This document shows positions 11,631-22,735 of a stretch of DNA of 64,000 nt, one piece after another. How positions within the stretch are numbered: position 1 is the stretch's first letter; the number at the start of each line of letters is the position of its first letter. Position numbers and translations under genes: made by a program. This DNA comes from Macrotis lagotis (lineage: Eukaryota > Chordata > Mammalia > Peramelemorphia > Peramelidae), in NCBI RefSeq assembly GCF_037893015.1, contig NC_133663.1, positions 744,001 to 808,000 on the forward strand, given 5' to 3'. The notes under the pieces are model-generated. The model saw only the letters and a program-made list of their open reading frames with translations. It did not search any database and was not told where the DNA came from.

Positions 11631-14600
11631 CTGCAGGAGAGAGGCCGGGAGTGCCCAATTCAGGACCCTGTTGTCCCTACCTTAACATCTCTGATCCCTC
11701 ACACCATCCCAGGTAGTGTCTCTGACTCAGTGATGCACTAAGGAGGGTGCTGGCTCCCCCCACCTCCCCCCTCCCTTAGGCCAACTCAGACCTGGGTGGT
11801 GCTGAATGATGTCACTGGTGTGTTGCAGCACCTCATAGAATTCTTCCTGCTTCAGTAGGCATTGGCAGTAGTTGAGCACCAGGGTGTGGATCATCTTCTC
11901 CAACTTCAACCACTGGACTTCCCAAGCCTTCTCCTGGAGCAAAGACCAAGAGATGGGGAGGTGGGAGAGAGACAGGTGGAGGAGAGAGAAGAGAAAATTG
12001 AGAGAGGGAAAGGGGAGAGGTGGAGACAGAGAGAAACAAGCAGAGATAGAGATGGGGTAGGAGGGAGCAATGCGGGGAACATGAGAAGGAGAGAAAGACA
12101 GAAAAGAGAATGATAGGGAGAAGGAAGAGACATAGGCAGAGCCCAAAAGATGGGATGGGCAGAGAAGGGGGGGAGAACTCCCTAGGCTTCATTTGGCCCT
12201 TCTTTTGCCATGGACCCACCCAGCAGCAGGATTGGGGTTATTATGCAGAGTGGGCCTGGAAGGCCTCCCTCAGTCCCCCATAGGTAGATTCTCAGCTTTG
12301 GGAATTTCCCCTGACAAATGGGAGAGGTTCTCCCAGAGCCATCAAGTATGGGCCAGAGCCCTGCCTGCCAACACACACAAATGTGCTCGCACATGTGTAC
12401 ATACATGAACACAAACACACATACACATTCACACACTGGTCCAAAAACTCTACAGAGTAAGAAAACACACCCCAAAGAGAGCTGAGCCCCATGCTGGTCA
12501 CCGTTTCACTCAAAGCTCGTTGTTGTGTCCACTTTATGACTCTTTGAGTAGATCTTGTCCCTGGGATTCCTGCCTATGTGCATCATCTGGATCTCCCCCT
12601 ACAAGGCCACCTGGATGACCTCCCCCCTAGACCCCCTGGACCTCCATCTCTGAGCCCATTAAGGGAGCACTACTAGCCCTGGGCCTAGCGTCAGGAAGAT
12701 CTGAATTCAAATTTGGTCTCAGATACTTATGAGCTGGGTGGTCTTGGACAAGCCACTTCACCTCAGTCTCAGTTTCTTCATCTGCCAAATGGGACAACAG
12801 CCTCTATTCTTTTGGTTGTAAGAATCAAGCAAAATTATATTTGAAAAGTGTTTGACACAGTGCCAGTCACACAGTGTTTAATAAATGATCCGTGCCCCCA
12901 TTTGGCATGGTGTCAGACATACAGTCAGTGTTCAATAGATGCTCCCTGTTTGGTACAATGCCAGGCATGCAGTTGGTGCTTAATACATGTTTGCTCCCTA
13001 TCCCCATTTGGCATGGTGCCAGGCACACAGTATTTAATAGATGCTCCCTGACCCCATAAATCAGAAGAAAAGCTATGGGGTTAGGTTCCTTGCTCCCTGC
13101 TGCACCCAGCTGGTCTCTAGGAGCCAATTCTTGATGACCAGGAAGGTGGCCATCTTTCCAGGGACAGTGAGGGAAGAGAACTAGTCTTGGGGGATATAGG
13201 AGGCTAGGGGGCAACCCAAGAGCCCAGAATGCCCTGGCCTGATGGGGACCAGAATGTCTGCCTAGCTTCAGATGGTCAGCCATCCCCCCAGGCTAAGCCC
13301 CCAGTGACCTACAATGGTCTGAAGGCCAAGGGCCTGAGTCTGTTCTATCCTCCTGCCCTCACCTTAGTCTGCAGATTCTTCAGGCAGATGATGGCTTCCT
13401 GGTACTTGGCAGCAGCTTCCTCATAACGTCCCAGTTTAAAGAGACGATTGCCATCGCCATGGAGGATGGGCACGACATGCATCTTCTCAGCATTGTCGAG
13501 GCTCCAGGTTTCTCTTTTGTACTCACTGGGGGCTTCCACCTGTCCAGGATGAGCCAAGCCTCAGTGCTCAGCTCCTGGAAAGCCTTCCTACCCCCAGTTC
13601 TCTCAAAAACAGGCTCCCAAATTCTTAGATTTGGGTGTCAGCACAATGGGGGGTAGCCCTCTTGTGGCTTGCTGAAGCTTGTGGACCCCTTCACAATTTT
13701 GTTGGCATAGATGAGAAAGGAGGCACAGCCCCTTGAGGCCATCACCCTTCTCTACCTTACTTGTCCCTCACCACATAGACCTCCCAAGTCCAACCCTAGT
13801 TCATCTCCCCTTGCCCAGAGTATCAAGGAACCAGAAGGATGAGGCCAGCAGTGTGTGGTCTTCTCCTCCTCTGTCCACAAGGCCAGATTCAAGAAAAAGC
13901 TCTGAGCTGACTGACCTAAATGGGGAGCTCAGTGATTACAGAAAAGTCCTCATGGGGTCAGTGAGCATCATGGCCTCAGAACTGCTTAGAGGGATCATCA
14001 TTCAACCACCCAGCCTCAACCTGACCCCCTAACCCCTCCTAAGAAACTCCAGCAAGGGGCTAGATGAAGAGGGCAGATGCATCTGTGTAGACCCTCTCAA
14101 TTCTATAGCAGACACAGGGCAAGATGCCAAATGTTGGGCAAGGGGCACAGAAATGAGAGGCTTATTGAAAAGATTGAGGAACCGACAGAGGAAGCCAAAC
14201 CGAATGAATTAAAAATATGAGAGTCAATTAGGTGTTTCAATGGGCAATAAGCCATAAACCCCAAGGAGAAATGCAAATGATGAGGAAATGTGGAAGGAAT
14301 CCAAGCCTTTCCTCAAACTCTCCTCCTCCCAACCTGAGGGGAAGCTTCTCAAGTTGCTTCTCTCCCTATTCTGGCCTCCCCAGCAAACTCTATCCTCCTC
14401 AGAGTTCTTGACTGCTCTTCCCGGGGGGGGGGGGGGGGGGTGGTGGAGTGGATAGAGCTCTCTTCCCATACCAACTGCTGCCTGGGAACCAAGACTTACA
14501 TCTGCCTTCATCCTCACCTTGAGGAGTTCTGTGATGAAGATTAGGGGTTGGGGCTCCTTCTGCAGCTCATCCAGGTCCTCATAACCCAGAGTGTGGTAGG

Positions 14601-17600
14601 CAAACATGTTGGCCAGCCCACATGTATGAACATGCCACTCTGTGGGGTCCTTGCCCTCTGCTATCTGCCTCAGGCTTCTTGAGAGGATGGGGTAGACACC
14701 AGTGTGCTTGGAGCAGAAAGAGAAAGATGTTCATCCAGACAGAGACAAAGAGAAACAGAAGGGAGAAGGGGAGAACAAAGAGACAGAAACAGAAAGTCAG
14801 GGAGACACAGAGACACCCATACACACAAAGAGACTGTGGACAAGATGGATGCCTAATACAGCAGTCCCAGAACCAGTCCAAGTCCCTAATCCTTCCTCCA
14901 TTCCTTTGTGACCCAACTCAGAGCCCTCCCAACTTTCTACAGGCAGACTAGCATCCATAATAGATCAGAGCAGCATAGATTTATGCTGAAAGGATACCTA
15001 GAGGTCAGGGAGTCCAATGTTTTCATTTTACAAATAAGGAAACTGAGGTTCAGAGATGTAAAGCTATTTATGCAAGATCACCCAGGTAGGATTTGAGCCC
15101 AGGTACTGATTCCAAACCCAGAGGTCTTATTTTCTTCCCACAATAAAGTAGGCATCAACCCAAATAGAATACTTGGCTCTGAAAGCCTGTTGGAGATCTT
15201 CATGGGAAGAATGGACAAAAGGAAGTGGCCAGGAAGGGCATTGCTAACAGCACTAGTGCTTCTCCTAGACTGCGTTGGCAGGAATCATCCAACCTATTTG
15301 GGAATTAGAGTTAAAAAAGAGAAAAATTCAGTTTTTGGAACAGATTTCATGCCCAACCTTCAGAAGCCAAAGAGCTCAGGAGTGTAGGTTAACCCTACTC
15401 CTTTCTACCTCCTGATGTGCTGCTATTCAACAATAGCCACACTCTTGGGACAAAGGAAAAGTAGTTGGGCAGAAATTAAATTTAGACGAACATTTTCCAC
15501 CAGATAACACGGTAGGCTCCGAATGGTTCCCTGACTTACATACAAAAAGATCATACAATGAACAAATCGGAGGGGTGAGGAAGGAGACCTTTCAAGACAA
15601 GGCAAAAAAACTTCTAGTCAACCAAAGGCTAGGAGAGAAGATGGACAATAATTTAATAATTTAAATTAAATTAAAATAAAATAAAATACTTTAATATACA
15701 AAGCAATTTCAAAGCTTTTGCACAAACAAAATCAAAATTAAAAGGGAATTGGTTAACTGGGAAAAAATCTTTGGAGAAACTTTATGTGATAAAGTTTGCT
15801 ATCTGAGATATATAGGAAGTTCATCCAAATGTATAAGGACAAAAGTTCTTGCCCAGTAGGAAAATAGTAAAAGGATATGAAAAAGCAGTTCTCAAAAGAA
15901 GAAAAGCAAATTATCAACAATCATTTTAAAATGCTCCAAATCACTAATAATCAGAGAAACAGGGGGAAGCTAGGTGGTACAGTGGATAGAGCACTAGCCC
16001 TGGAGTTGGGAGGATCTCAGACACTTAATAAAGACCTAGCTGTGTGACCTTGGGCAAGTCACTTAACCCTATTGCTCTAAATAAAAATTTTTTTAATAAA
16101 ATAAAATTAAAAAATAATCAGAGAAATGCCCATTAAACTAGCTCTGAGATACCATTCACTTACAGCCTTCTAATTGACAAGACAGCAACAAAGTAAAGAG
16201 AAAGTGCTGGAGGGACTGGCTAAATGGGCATACTAGTGTATCATATTGGTCTAGCCATTCCAGAAAGTTCTTTGGAACTATGACCCAAAAGTCTGTTTTA
16301 CTCTTTAAGCCAGTAATACCACTTCCAGGCCTATAACTTCAAACAGATCCCAGAAAATTGGAAAGAACATATTTGTACAAAACACAGGAGGTGTCTATCA
16401 ATTGAGAACTGAATGGAAACGTTATGGTATAATAACATAATAGGGAGCTAGTTAGAGAGAGTAAATAAAAAGAGGATAAAATTATTAATAAAGAGAAACT
16501 CAGGAGAATTATGAAAATAGGATGAATTTATGAATAAAGAGAAACCTGGAAAGTTTTTATGAACTGATTCAGAGTGAAATTAGCAGAACTAGGACAATTT
16601 CAACACTAATTTTTGTTGTTGACTCTTCATAACCCCAGTTGGAATTTTCTTGACAAAGATACTGAAGCGGTTTCCCATTCCTTTCTCCAGTGCATTTTAC
16701 AGATAAGAAAACTGAGGCAAGCATGCCCAGGGTCACACAGCTAGTAAGTGTCTGAGGTCAGATTTGAACTCATGTCTTCCTATTTCCAGGCCTCAGTACT
16801 TTATTCACTGATCATCTAGTCCCTGATCACAACACTGTAAAGAAAGCCAACTATTGAAAGATTTCTGCCTTCTGTTAACATCATAGTGGATGGTAAAGCC
16901 TGTCTCCCATCTCTATGTAGAGAGAAAGATGGCATCCTAGGAATTTGTTTTGCTTAATCCTATCTATGTGCTACAAGGAAGAGCTTTTTTCTAGATAAGT
17001 GAAGGGATAAAGACAGTGATGATAATAAAAAAGAAGAAAAGAAAAGAAAAGCAATAAAAGATTTGACAAAGACTCCACAGAGAGCAGAAGTTCAGAGAAT
17101 ACAGGTAGGAACAATTAGTGCTGTTAGGTTAAATGAGAAAATCAGACTGTGATAGCAGAGCTTCACAGTGTTGTAGACAAAGCTCTTTTTTCCAATTCTT
17201 TCTATGTCAAAATGTTTGTGTTAAGTTCATGACTTCCTCCCCTAAAAAAAGAAAATTCATTTTAAAAACAAAATTTTTAAAAAGCTATTGGAGCTAATTA
17301 AGCTTAGAATCTAAGAAATGATAAGAAAGTGTATCTCCGGGCAGGTAGGTGGCGAAGTGGATAGAGCACCGGTGAAGTTAGGAGTACCTGAGTTCAAATC
17401 CGGACTCAGACACTTAATAATGACCTAGCTGTGTGGCCTTGGGCAAGCCACTTAACCCCATTGCCTTGCAAAAACTAAAAAAAAAAAAAAAAACAAAAAA
17501 AAAACCCGAAAGTGTATCTCTATGGCCTGGTAGATGGTGAAGTGGATAGACAGACCCTGGGAAAGTCACTTAACCCCAATTACCTAAAATAAAAGTTATA

Positions 17601-20600
17601 TATATATTGTCACAATTGGTTAATGTGATTTTGTGAACTTTTTTTCTTTTTAAAAAATCTTTTGCTCACTGAAGAGGGGAAGGGGAAAGTTATATTTGGA
17701 AATGAAGGTAGTGGAAAAGCAAATATCAGTAAAAAAAATTTAAATATATGTTCAAAGAGGAGAAAAAAAGAAAATATATTGGAGGTGACGAGGTACAGTA
17801 AAGCAATCTCTGGAGTCAGGAAGACACTGTGAAGTTCAAGCGGTCAAAAGTCTGGAAAGGACTGGGCATGAAAGCTAACTTGGGCAGTATCAAGGACAGT
17901 AGTCAATGGCAGTTGAGGATACTATGCAGTTACTTTGCTGTCAAAATCATTACTCCAGAGGCGGCTAGGTGGTGTAATGGATAGAGCACCAGCCCTGGAG
18001 TCAGAAGGACCTGAGTTCAAATCCTACCTCAGACTTAACAATTGTCTAGTTATGTGGCCTTGGGCAAACCACTTAACCCCATTGCCTTGCAAAAACAAAA
18101 CAAAACAAAATCATTACTCAAATGTTGGATGGAGGAAGAAAGAGGAAGTTTCTGGGACCTGTGAGGACCCTCCACCAGTCATTTGCTGAGTTTGAAACAA
18201 AGTTCTCCCACCTCTCTATGAGAGAAAAAAAGAACATCTGGAGGTCAGAGGCTGCTCAATGGGTTAGGTTGTGCTTAGCGCTATTACTTGTAGGCCCACT
18301 AACAATAATGGGGACCAGTTCTGGCCCATGACATAGTTGGAAGGGATGAGGCAGCATCTGTAGAAGGAACTGGCTATACAGCATCACCCCTTGCTGTCCC
18401 TGAAGTAAGTGAACCTGGTGAGAAGCTTGTGAGGAGACTCCCTAAGGCGACCCAGCCCTTCTGCCCATACTGATTCCTGCCAGGGCTCTGATCTTCCCCC
18501 GAGCCCCTCTACCAAACCTGAGCCCTGCCTCCCCCTGAATCCCTCTGACCACTCTCACCAGAGCTCTGCCCTGCTCCCATCTTCAGCCCTGCCAGAACTC
18601 TGACCCCTTTGCTCTCCTTGCTAACTTGACTTTATGTCACCATGAAAGGACTGCTGAGCTGCTGCCTCTGAAAAGCCAAGCTTCCAGACCTTATCCTCTC
18701 CCAACCCTGCCCCCCTCCTCAAGTGGCTGCTCACAGTCAAGTTTGTCCCTTTTTCTAGCACCATTCTTAGATAACTTTGGAGTTTGCCAAGGCCTTTTCT
18801 CACATCAACCCTGGGAAGTCAATGTGCAGCTCAATCAGTTCTAGGACTGGGGGAATGGGGATGAGGAAAAAACTCACAGATAAATAGATAGAAAAACCAA
18901 AGTAAATACACAGTCATGATCCCATTCTGTGGATGAAAAAACCAAAGCTCTAAGAAACAAATTGCTCCATAAAAAGGCTGTAGAGATAGTAGTGGGGTTA
19001 CTGTCCCTCCCTCTCTGACCAGGTTTGGGAAGAAATTAGGTCAGCCCCTGGACCAAGCCTAATCACTGTCTGCCCCTCCCAGAGAGCCAATTAGGATTAC
19101 TTTAGGCTGCTAAGGAAATAGATACAGAAATAGCAGCAAAGAATCAAGAGACTGAGGGGGGAGGAGGAGGAGGAGGAGGAGGAGGAGGAGGAGGAGGAGG
19201 AGGAGGAGGAGGAGGAGGAGGAGGAGGAGGAAGAGGAGTGAAAACAAAGTAAGTGAGCCATCCAGGTCATTTTGGAACCAGAACCTCAGTACACAGACTT
19301 GCCTCAGAAAGAGGTGGCAGCATCCTCCCCGAAGGGTTAATATGGCTCCAAGACCTTCAAGAAGCACCCTGGATATGTGCCCTTCATCTGAAGCAAACTC
19401 AATAGCCGTACTTTCAGATTTAGCCTTCAAAACCCTTCTTAGCCCAGATAGCCCCTCCCTCCCTCCCTTTCTAATCTTCTTACACTTTACAGCCCCTCTC
19501 CCCCTACTTTGCATCCTCTCCCTCCGATAGGCCCCTTCTCCTCTGGCTCTGGCTGTTTTCTCTGGTGGTCCTCACATCTGGGATGATCTCTCTCTATCTT
19601 CTAGCTTCCCTGCTTCCTTCAGGTCCCCACTAAACATCTCCTCCTCCCCAGGAAGCCTTCCCCCAACCTTTCTTAACTCTAGTGCCTTGCCTCTGCTAAT
19701 GGTTACCTGTATTTCCTGTCTATTGCTTGTTTGCACATATGTGTTTGCTTTTTGTTCCTCCCCCTTTGGATTGTAAGCTTTTTGAGGGCGGGGACTTCTT
19801 TGGGACCCCAGGTGCTTAGCACAATGCCTGGCCAGCAGTCGATGCTCCATATGTTTGACTGACGGACAGTTTCTCCAAGACTTAAATTCTAGAAATCTGC
19901 AGGTATCAGAAATCTCCCAGAATCTACCCAGGCTATTTTAGCTCCTTGATCTTCAGTTTCCTCTTCCTTCCAGGCCCTGTCCTCTCCCACTCCTGCCCCC
20001 TCCTCCACATGACTGCTCTCAGTCAAGTGTGGCCCTTTCTCCAGCATCCATTTATAGATAACTCTGGGGTTTGCCAAGGCCTTTCCTTACACCAATCCTT
20101 TGAAAGTCAATGTCTGGGGCAGTTGGTGCAATGGACAGAGCACCAGGCCTGGAGTCAGGAGGACCCGAGTTCAAATTTGACCTCATACACTTAATAATTA
20201 CCTAGCTGTGTGACCTTGGACAAGTCATTTAACCCAATTACCTTGCAAAAAACAAATAATGTTTTTAAAAGTCAATATCCAGCTCAACCAGCATTTCTGA
20301 TATTGGGGTGGGGTGGCTGGGGAATGAGGCTTTTAAAGGAATTGAGTAACTAACTCTTAGACTGCTTCAGTTGGCAACAACTCATGATAAAGGATATGTG
20401 TTGAAGCCTGGCTTTATTGACCCCTGGGAAGTGAGGGATCCAGGAGCTCCCTCCCCACATGGCTTAGGCTCTCAAGGCTCAGGAGGTAATTGATGACTCA
20501 GAGCTGATGCTTCTGAGGTGGAGGGACAGCTGTCCCAGGCTGAGCACCCCCTGGAGTACTTCCAGAAGGTTTTCAGCTGTGGCCATGGGGTATGGGAGGG

Positions 20601-21509
20601 TGGGGGGGGGGAAGGGGAGAGAACCCTGGAAGATTCCCTGCAGAAAGTGCAATGCTTTTATAATGAATGAAAATAAGAAAGTGGGCTTAAATGTGCTTTT
20701 CTGTGTTGTCTCTGTTCCACAAGGGAGAGGCTTTTGGAGACATCCCTAGTAGGAAATAGGGTGATAAGAAGGGAGTGATGCAGGTCACTTACGATGGTGT
20801 CACACCAGAATTCAGCCACTTCTCCTATCCTCATTGAGGTCAACAGGATTTCCCAGACTTCCAGTTTGAACATGTTTCCGATGATGATGTGCATGGGCTG
20901 GCCAACCTGCTTGCTGTCATCTATGACCGTCCGCTCCTCATCACATTTCATGGTTCGGAAATGAAACGTCACCTTTTTCACAAAAACAAAAGGCCTGAAC
21001 ACTTTCACTTTCATCTCCCACCCCTTTCTCTCATTCATTAGGTTTCACTGGCTCATTTAACTTCCAGTCACTCAAATCTGCAGTCTTCACGACTGACTGA
21101 AGCAAGCTTTAGCAGGCAGGTCAGGGAAAGGGGGAGACAGGGAGTCCCTTCTTTGTCTCTGTGGCAGGTCTGTGGCTGGGGCTGGAGCTAGCCCTCTGCT
21201 CTCTCCCTTCAGAGCAGCAGAATAGAGAGAGAGAATCAAAAATGCATTCAACCTTCTCTCTCACTCCACAGCCCTGATGGGATGGATGCCTCCCACTCCC
21301 CATGAAGTCATCAGTCACATCAGTATCTTTTGAACACAGCTATGCTGGTCCATGTCCTAGGCAGAACTCCCCATTCCCACTGTCTCTTGCCCCAGCCCAG
21401 GTCTCTGACTTACCCTGGAGCCATTGATGAAGTGAGGGAGTTCTCCAGTCCCCCCATGAAGAATGGTCTTCTTAACCCCTTCTACATTCAGTAGCATCAT
21501 TTTCTCCAT
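11428..21509 (-). CDS. AIPL1: AIPL1, aryl hydrocarbon receptor-interacting protein-like 1 (whole CDS, six exons)
   Basis: AIPL1 is a photoreceptor co-chaperone that works with HSP90 to fold and assemble cGMP phosphodiesterase PDE6; human mutations cause Leber congenital amaurosis. The join is complement(11428-11630, 11792-11933, 13363-13539, 14518-14706, 20793-20972, 21414-21509). That totals 987 nt and 328 residues, with every phase consistent. Exon lengths 96, 180, 189, 177, 142 and 203 follow the human pattern as I remember it. Exons 1-3 encode the FKBP-like prenyl-binding domain (residues 1 to about 160), with [15 protein letters not shown] and [10 protein letters not shown] clearly recognisable. 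Exons 4-6 encode the three TPR repeats ([43 protein letters not shown]). The protein stops after CRNMLG and lacks the proline-rich tail found in primates. The ATG has A at -3 and G at +4. The paralogue AIP is less likely, because the match is closer to AIPL1 and the synteny fits. Confidence 0.97.
11792..11933 (-). CDS. AIPL1: AIPL1 exon 5
   Basis: Encodes the second TPR ([36 protein letters not shown]). Its 142 nt end in phase 1. The donor is GTCTGA, weaker than the other donors of this gene; the acceptor is ttgctccag. Confidence 0.96.
12369..12440 (+). repeat. Degenerate CA-rich simple repeat in AIPL1 intron 4
   Basis: The stretch has alternating ACAC and CATA units with many interruptions. 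Confidence 0.7.
12690..13057 (+). repeat. MIR whose 3' tail is expanded into a four-unit tandem array
   Basis: A MIR-like body ('tcttggacaagccacttcac', 'gtttcttcatctgccaaatg') is followed by four ~48-58-base versions of the MIR end, with the theme 'gtgccaggcacacagt...gcttaata'. The units start near 12852, 12902, 12950 and 13008. The array lies in AIPL1 intron 4. Confidence 0.75.
13363..13539 (-). CDS. AIPL1: AIPL1 exon 4
   Basis: Encodes residues 156-214, running from the linker into the first TPR ([39 protein letters not shown]). The 177 nt are in phase 0 at both ends, with the acceptor in tcctggacag and the donor gtgagg. Confidence 0.97.
14518..14706 (-). CDS. AIPL1: AIPL1 exon 3
   Basis: Encodes residues 93-155, the AIPL1-specific insert and the end of the FKBP-like fold ([48 protein letters not shown]). 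The 189 nt are in phase 0 at both ends. The acceptor is ctgctccaag and the donor gtgagg. The open frame in the raw sequence only shows the second half; the first half is identified by homology and splice sites. Confidence 0.96.
14985..15130 (-). repeat. MIR fragment in AIPL1 intron 2
   Basis: 'ttcattttacaaataaggaa', 'actgaggttcagagatgtaa' and 'gatttgagcccaggtact' mark an antisense MIR-type core. Confidence 0.65.
15420..16600 (+). mobile_element. Old LINE-1 fragment, interrupted by a SINE
   Basis: The sequence follows the 3' end of L1 ORF2 at the DNA level ('agcttttgcacaaacaaaat', 'aaaggatatgaaaaagcagtt', 'ctccaaatcactaataatca', 'gggaactgaatggaaa'-like phrases). It resembles the better preserved copy at 27730. 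Many indels are present and no reading frame survives. It lies in AIPL1 intron 2 and its ends are approximate. Confidence 0.7.
15960..16112 (+). repeat. Type A SINE nested in the L1 fragment
   Basis: A type A SINE ('agctaggtggtacagtggat', 'gacctagctgtgtgaccttg') with an A/T-rich tail. It is flanked by the perfect 14-base duplication AATAATCAGAGAAA at 15946-15959 and 16113-16126, and the L1 sequence continues on both sides. Confidence 0.9.
16607..16832 (-). repeat. Type B SINE, antisense, in AIPL1 intron 2
   Basis: It contains 'gactcttcataaccccagtt', 'cattttacagataagaaaac', 'gggtcacacagctagtaagt' and 'agatttgaactcatgtcttc'. Confidence 0.8.
17338..17507 (+). repeat. Type A SINE with long A tail
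   Basis: A full-length type A copy ending in a run of A interrupted by C. It is flanked by the perfect 13-base duplication GAAAGTGTATCTC at 17325-17337 and 17508-17520. The long tail and perfect duplication suggest a young insertion. Confidence 0.93.
17521..17598 (+). repeat. Internally deleted type A SINE remnant
   Basis: Only the head ('tggtagatggtgaagtggat') and the end ('gggaaagtcacttaacccca') remain, with the middle missing. Confidence 0.6.
17956..18105 (+). repeat. Type A SINE in AIPL1 intron 2
   Basis: A full-length type A copy with a CAAAA-repeat tail. It is flanked by the perfect 14-base duplication CAAAATCATTACTC at 17942-17955 and 18106-18119. Confidence 0.93.
18680..18865 (+). 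repeat. Copy A of a diverged ~185-bp duplication in AIPL1 intron 2
   Basis: It shares an ordered series of phrases with 19966-20114 plus 20268-20320: 'cttccag...cctctccca', 'cctcctc', 'agtcaagt', 'agataact', 'gtttgccaaggcctt', 'aagtcaatgt' and 'agctcaa'. Confidence 0.75.
19156..19235 (+). repeat. (AGG)n trinucleotide repeat
   Basis: About 26 uninterrupted GGA/AGG units lie in AIPL1 intron 2. The poly-leucine open frame on the minus strand is an artefact of this repeat. Confidence 0.97.
19440..19862 (+). repeat. L2/CR1-type LINE 3' end relic
   Basis: 'ccccaggaagccttccccca', 'ttggattgtaagctttttga', 'gggcggggacttctttggga' and 'cttagcacaatgcctggcc' form the characteristic 3' end of ancient L2/CR1 LINEs in mammals. 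Confidence 0.65.
19966..20114 (+). repeat. Copy B of the intron 2 duplication, split by a SINE
   Basis: This is the partner of 18680-18865. It continues after the SINE at 20268-20320. Similarity is roughly 80 percent by eye, so the duplication is old. Confidence 0.7.
20115..20267 (+). repeat. Type A SINE inserted into duplication copy B
   Basis: A type A SINE flanked by AAAGTCAATGTC at 20103-20114 and AAAGTCAATATC at 20268-20279 (one mismatch). Copy A lacks the insertion. Confidence 0.88.
20793..20972 (-). CDS. AIPL1: AIPL1 exon 2
   Basis: Encodes residues 33-92 of the FKBP-like domain ([46 protein letters not shown]). The 180 nt are in phase 0 at both ends. The acceptor is gtgaaaaag and the donor gtaagtg. 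Confidence 0.97.
21414..21509 (-). CDS. AIPL1: AIPL1 exon 1 (start exon)
   Basis: Encodes residues 1-32, [14 protein letters not shown] through LPHFINGSR. It aligns without gaps to the human start [14 protein letters not shown], which fixes the ATG at 21509. The context has A at -3 and G at +4. The donor is gtaagtca. The exon is too short to show as a long open frame. Confidence 0.95.
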
Positions 21510-21615
21510 ACTTGGTGAAGCCTATCAGCTAATTAGGTTGGAGAACAGTGGCAGGGGCTTTGACTGCTTTGTGTCTGCCAGCTGGATGGCTGTGCTAATC
21601 TAGTTCTGATTACAG
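21510..21615 (-). promoter_or_regulatory. AIPL1: Putative AIPL1 upstream region with photoreceptor-type homeodomain sites
   Basis: Within about 100 bases upstream of the ATG are TAATTA (21530-21535), an E-box CAGCTG (21579-21584), TAATCT (21596-21601) and GATTA (21608-21612, which reads TAATC on the minus strand). TAATC-type sites are bound by CRX and OTX2, and AIPL1 is known to be photoreceptor-specific. No TATA box is obvious. This is inferred from motifs only. Confidence 0.4.
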
Positions 21616-22554
21616 GAAGCTTAGCATGGATGTATTGGAGGGGGTGGAGAAAGGGAGGTGTCTTTTCCAGCCCTTAGGAGTCTCAATACTCCAAGAAGGG
21701 CAGCTTTCTAGAGGAAGAGGCTAAATCCCAACACAGGCCATACATTCAGAGATAGGCCCTCATTGATCAGGCCCCTGCATGACTGAGAAGGAATGGAGCT
21801 AGGAAGGGAGATAGAACATGGCCTCCAGTTGGACAGTGGATGGTATGGGAAGTGGATGATCTGATGAAGCTAGCCAGAATGGGCTAGTGAGCTTAAATCT
21901 CTTCACTCACTCACCAGTCATGAAGGCCTGACCTCAGGTTTTCAAAATTATTCTACCCTTATGCATTCCTGTTCACTGAAGCCTTCTCTCTAATTCCAGT
22001 TTGAAGTGTCACAAAATAAATGATCCCGCAGTGCCCTGCAGAGTGGATCTGAGAGAAGGACATAAAATATGTCCTCCATACTCCTCCATGACCCTGGACA
22101 GCTCTAGTCAAAGCTCAGGTGGAGAATGTGATTCTTGACTCTTTTTGATCTTCTTTCACTTTCTCCTGGTTCCAGGAATGCTCAAATGTCACCACGGTAG
22201 ACACCAGCTCATGGAGAGCTTGATTGAACATAATTGTTTGCCCATCATCTCTCCATCAGACGGAGAGCTCTCTGAGGGCAAGGACTGTATTTTGCCACAC
22301 AGGGGCTAGCACCCTCCCTCACAGTCTGATTGGATAGGTCAGAAGAACCCACAGTGGAGATGAAATGTTACGAATACAAATATCTAGACATGATGGTGTA
22401 CACCCCATAATTTAAGAGTTTTAAAAGACCTTAGGGACTCTCTGGGTGAGAAAGTCAAAGCTGAAAGGGATGGTGCTCATCTAAGGTCACCCATCAAAGT
22501 AGGGATGATAATCTTGACTGCTATTTTGTTTAAGATTTTCAGTCCGACAGTTGA

Positions 22555-22735
22555 GCATCTCAGCAACTCTGGCAGGCAGATGAGATTATTAATCCAATTT
22601 TATAGTTAAGGAAACAGAACAGAGGTGAATTGACTTTCCTCAAGAGGAAAGAGGAAGAGATATCTGAATCAGAATTTAAGCCCATTTTTCCTGGTTCCTT
22701 GACCAGTATTCCATCCACTGTACTACCTTTTAGAC
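22555..22735 (-). repeat. MIR/CORE-SINE fragment
   Basis: 'ccaattttatagttaaggaa', 'gaattgactttcctcaagag' and 'ccatccactgtactacct' outline an antisense copy. Confidence 0.55.

Noticed and set aside
11727-12219. Longer open frame upstream of AIPL1 exon 5 as an alternative exon
   Set aside because: The extension is Ser/Pro/Leu low-complexity from a CT-rich intron tract, and a good acceptor (ttgctccag) sits exactly where homology to AIPL1 begins.
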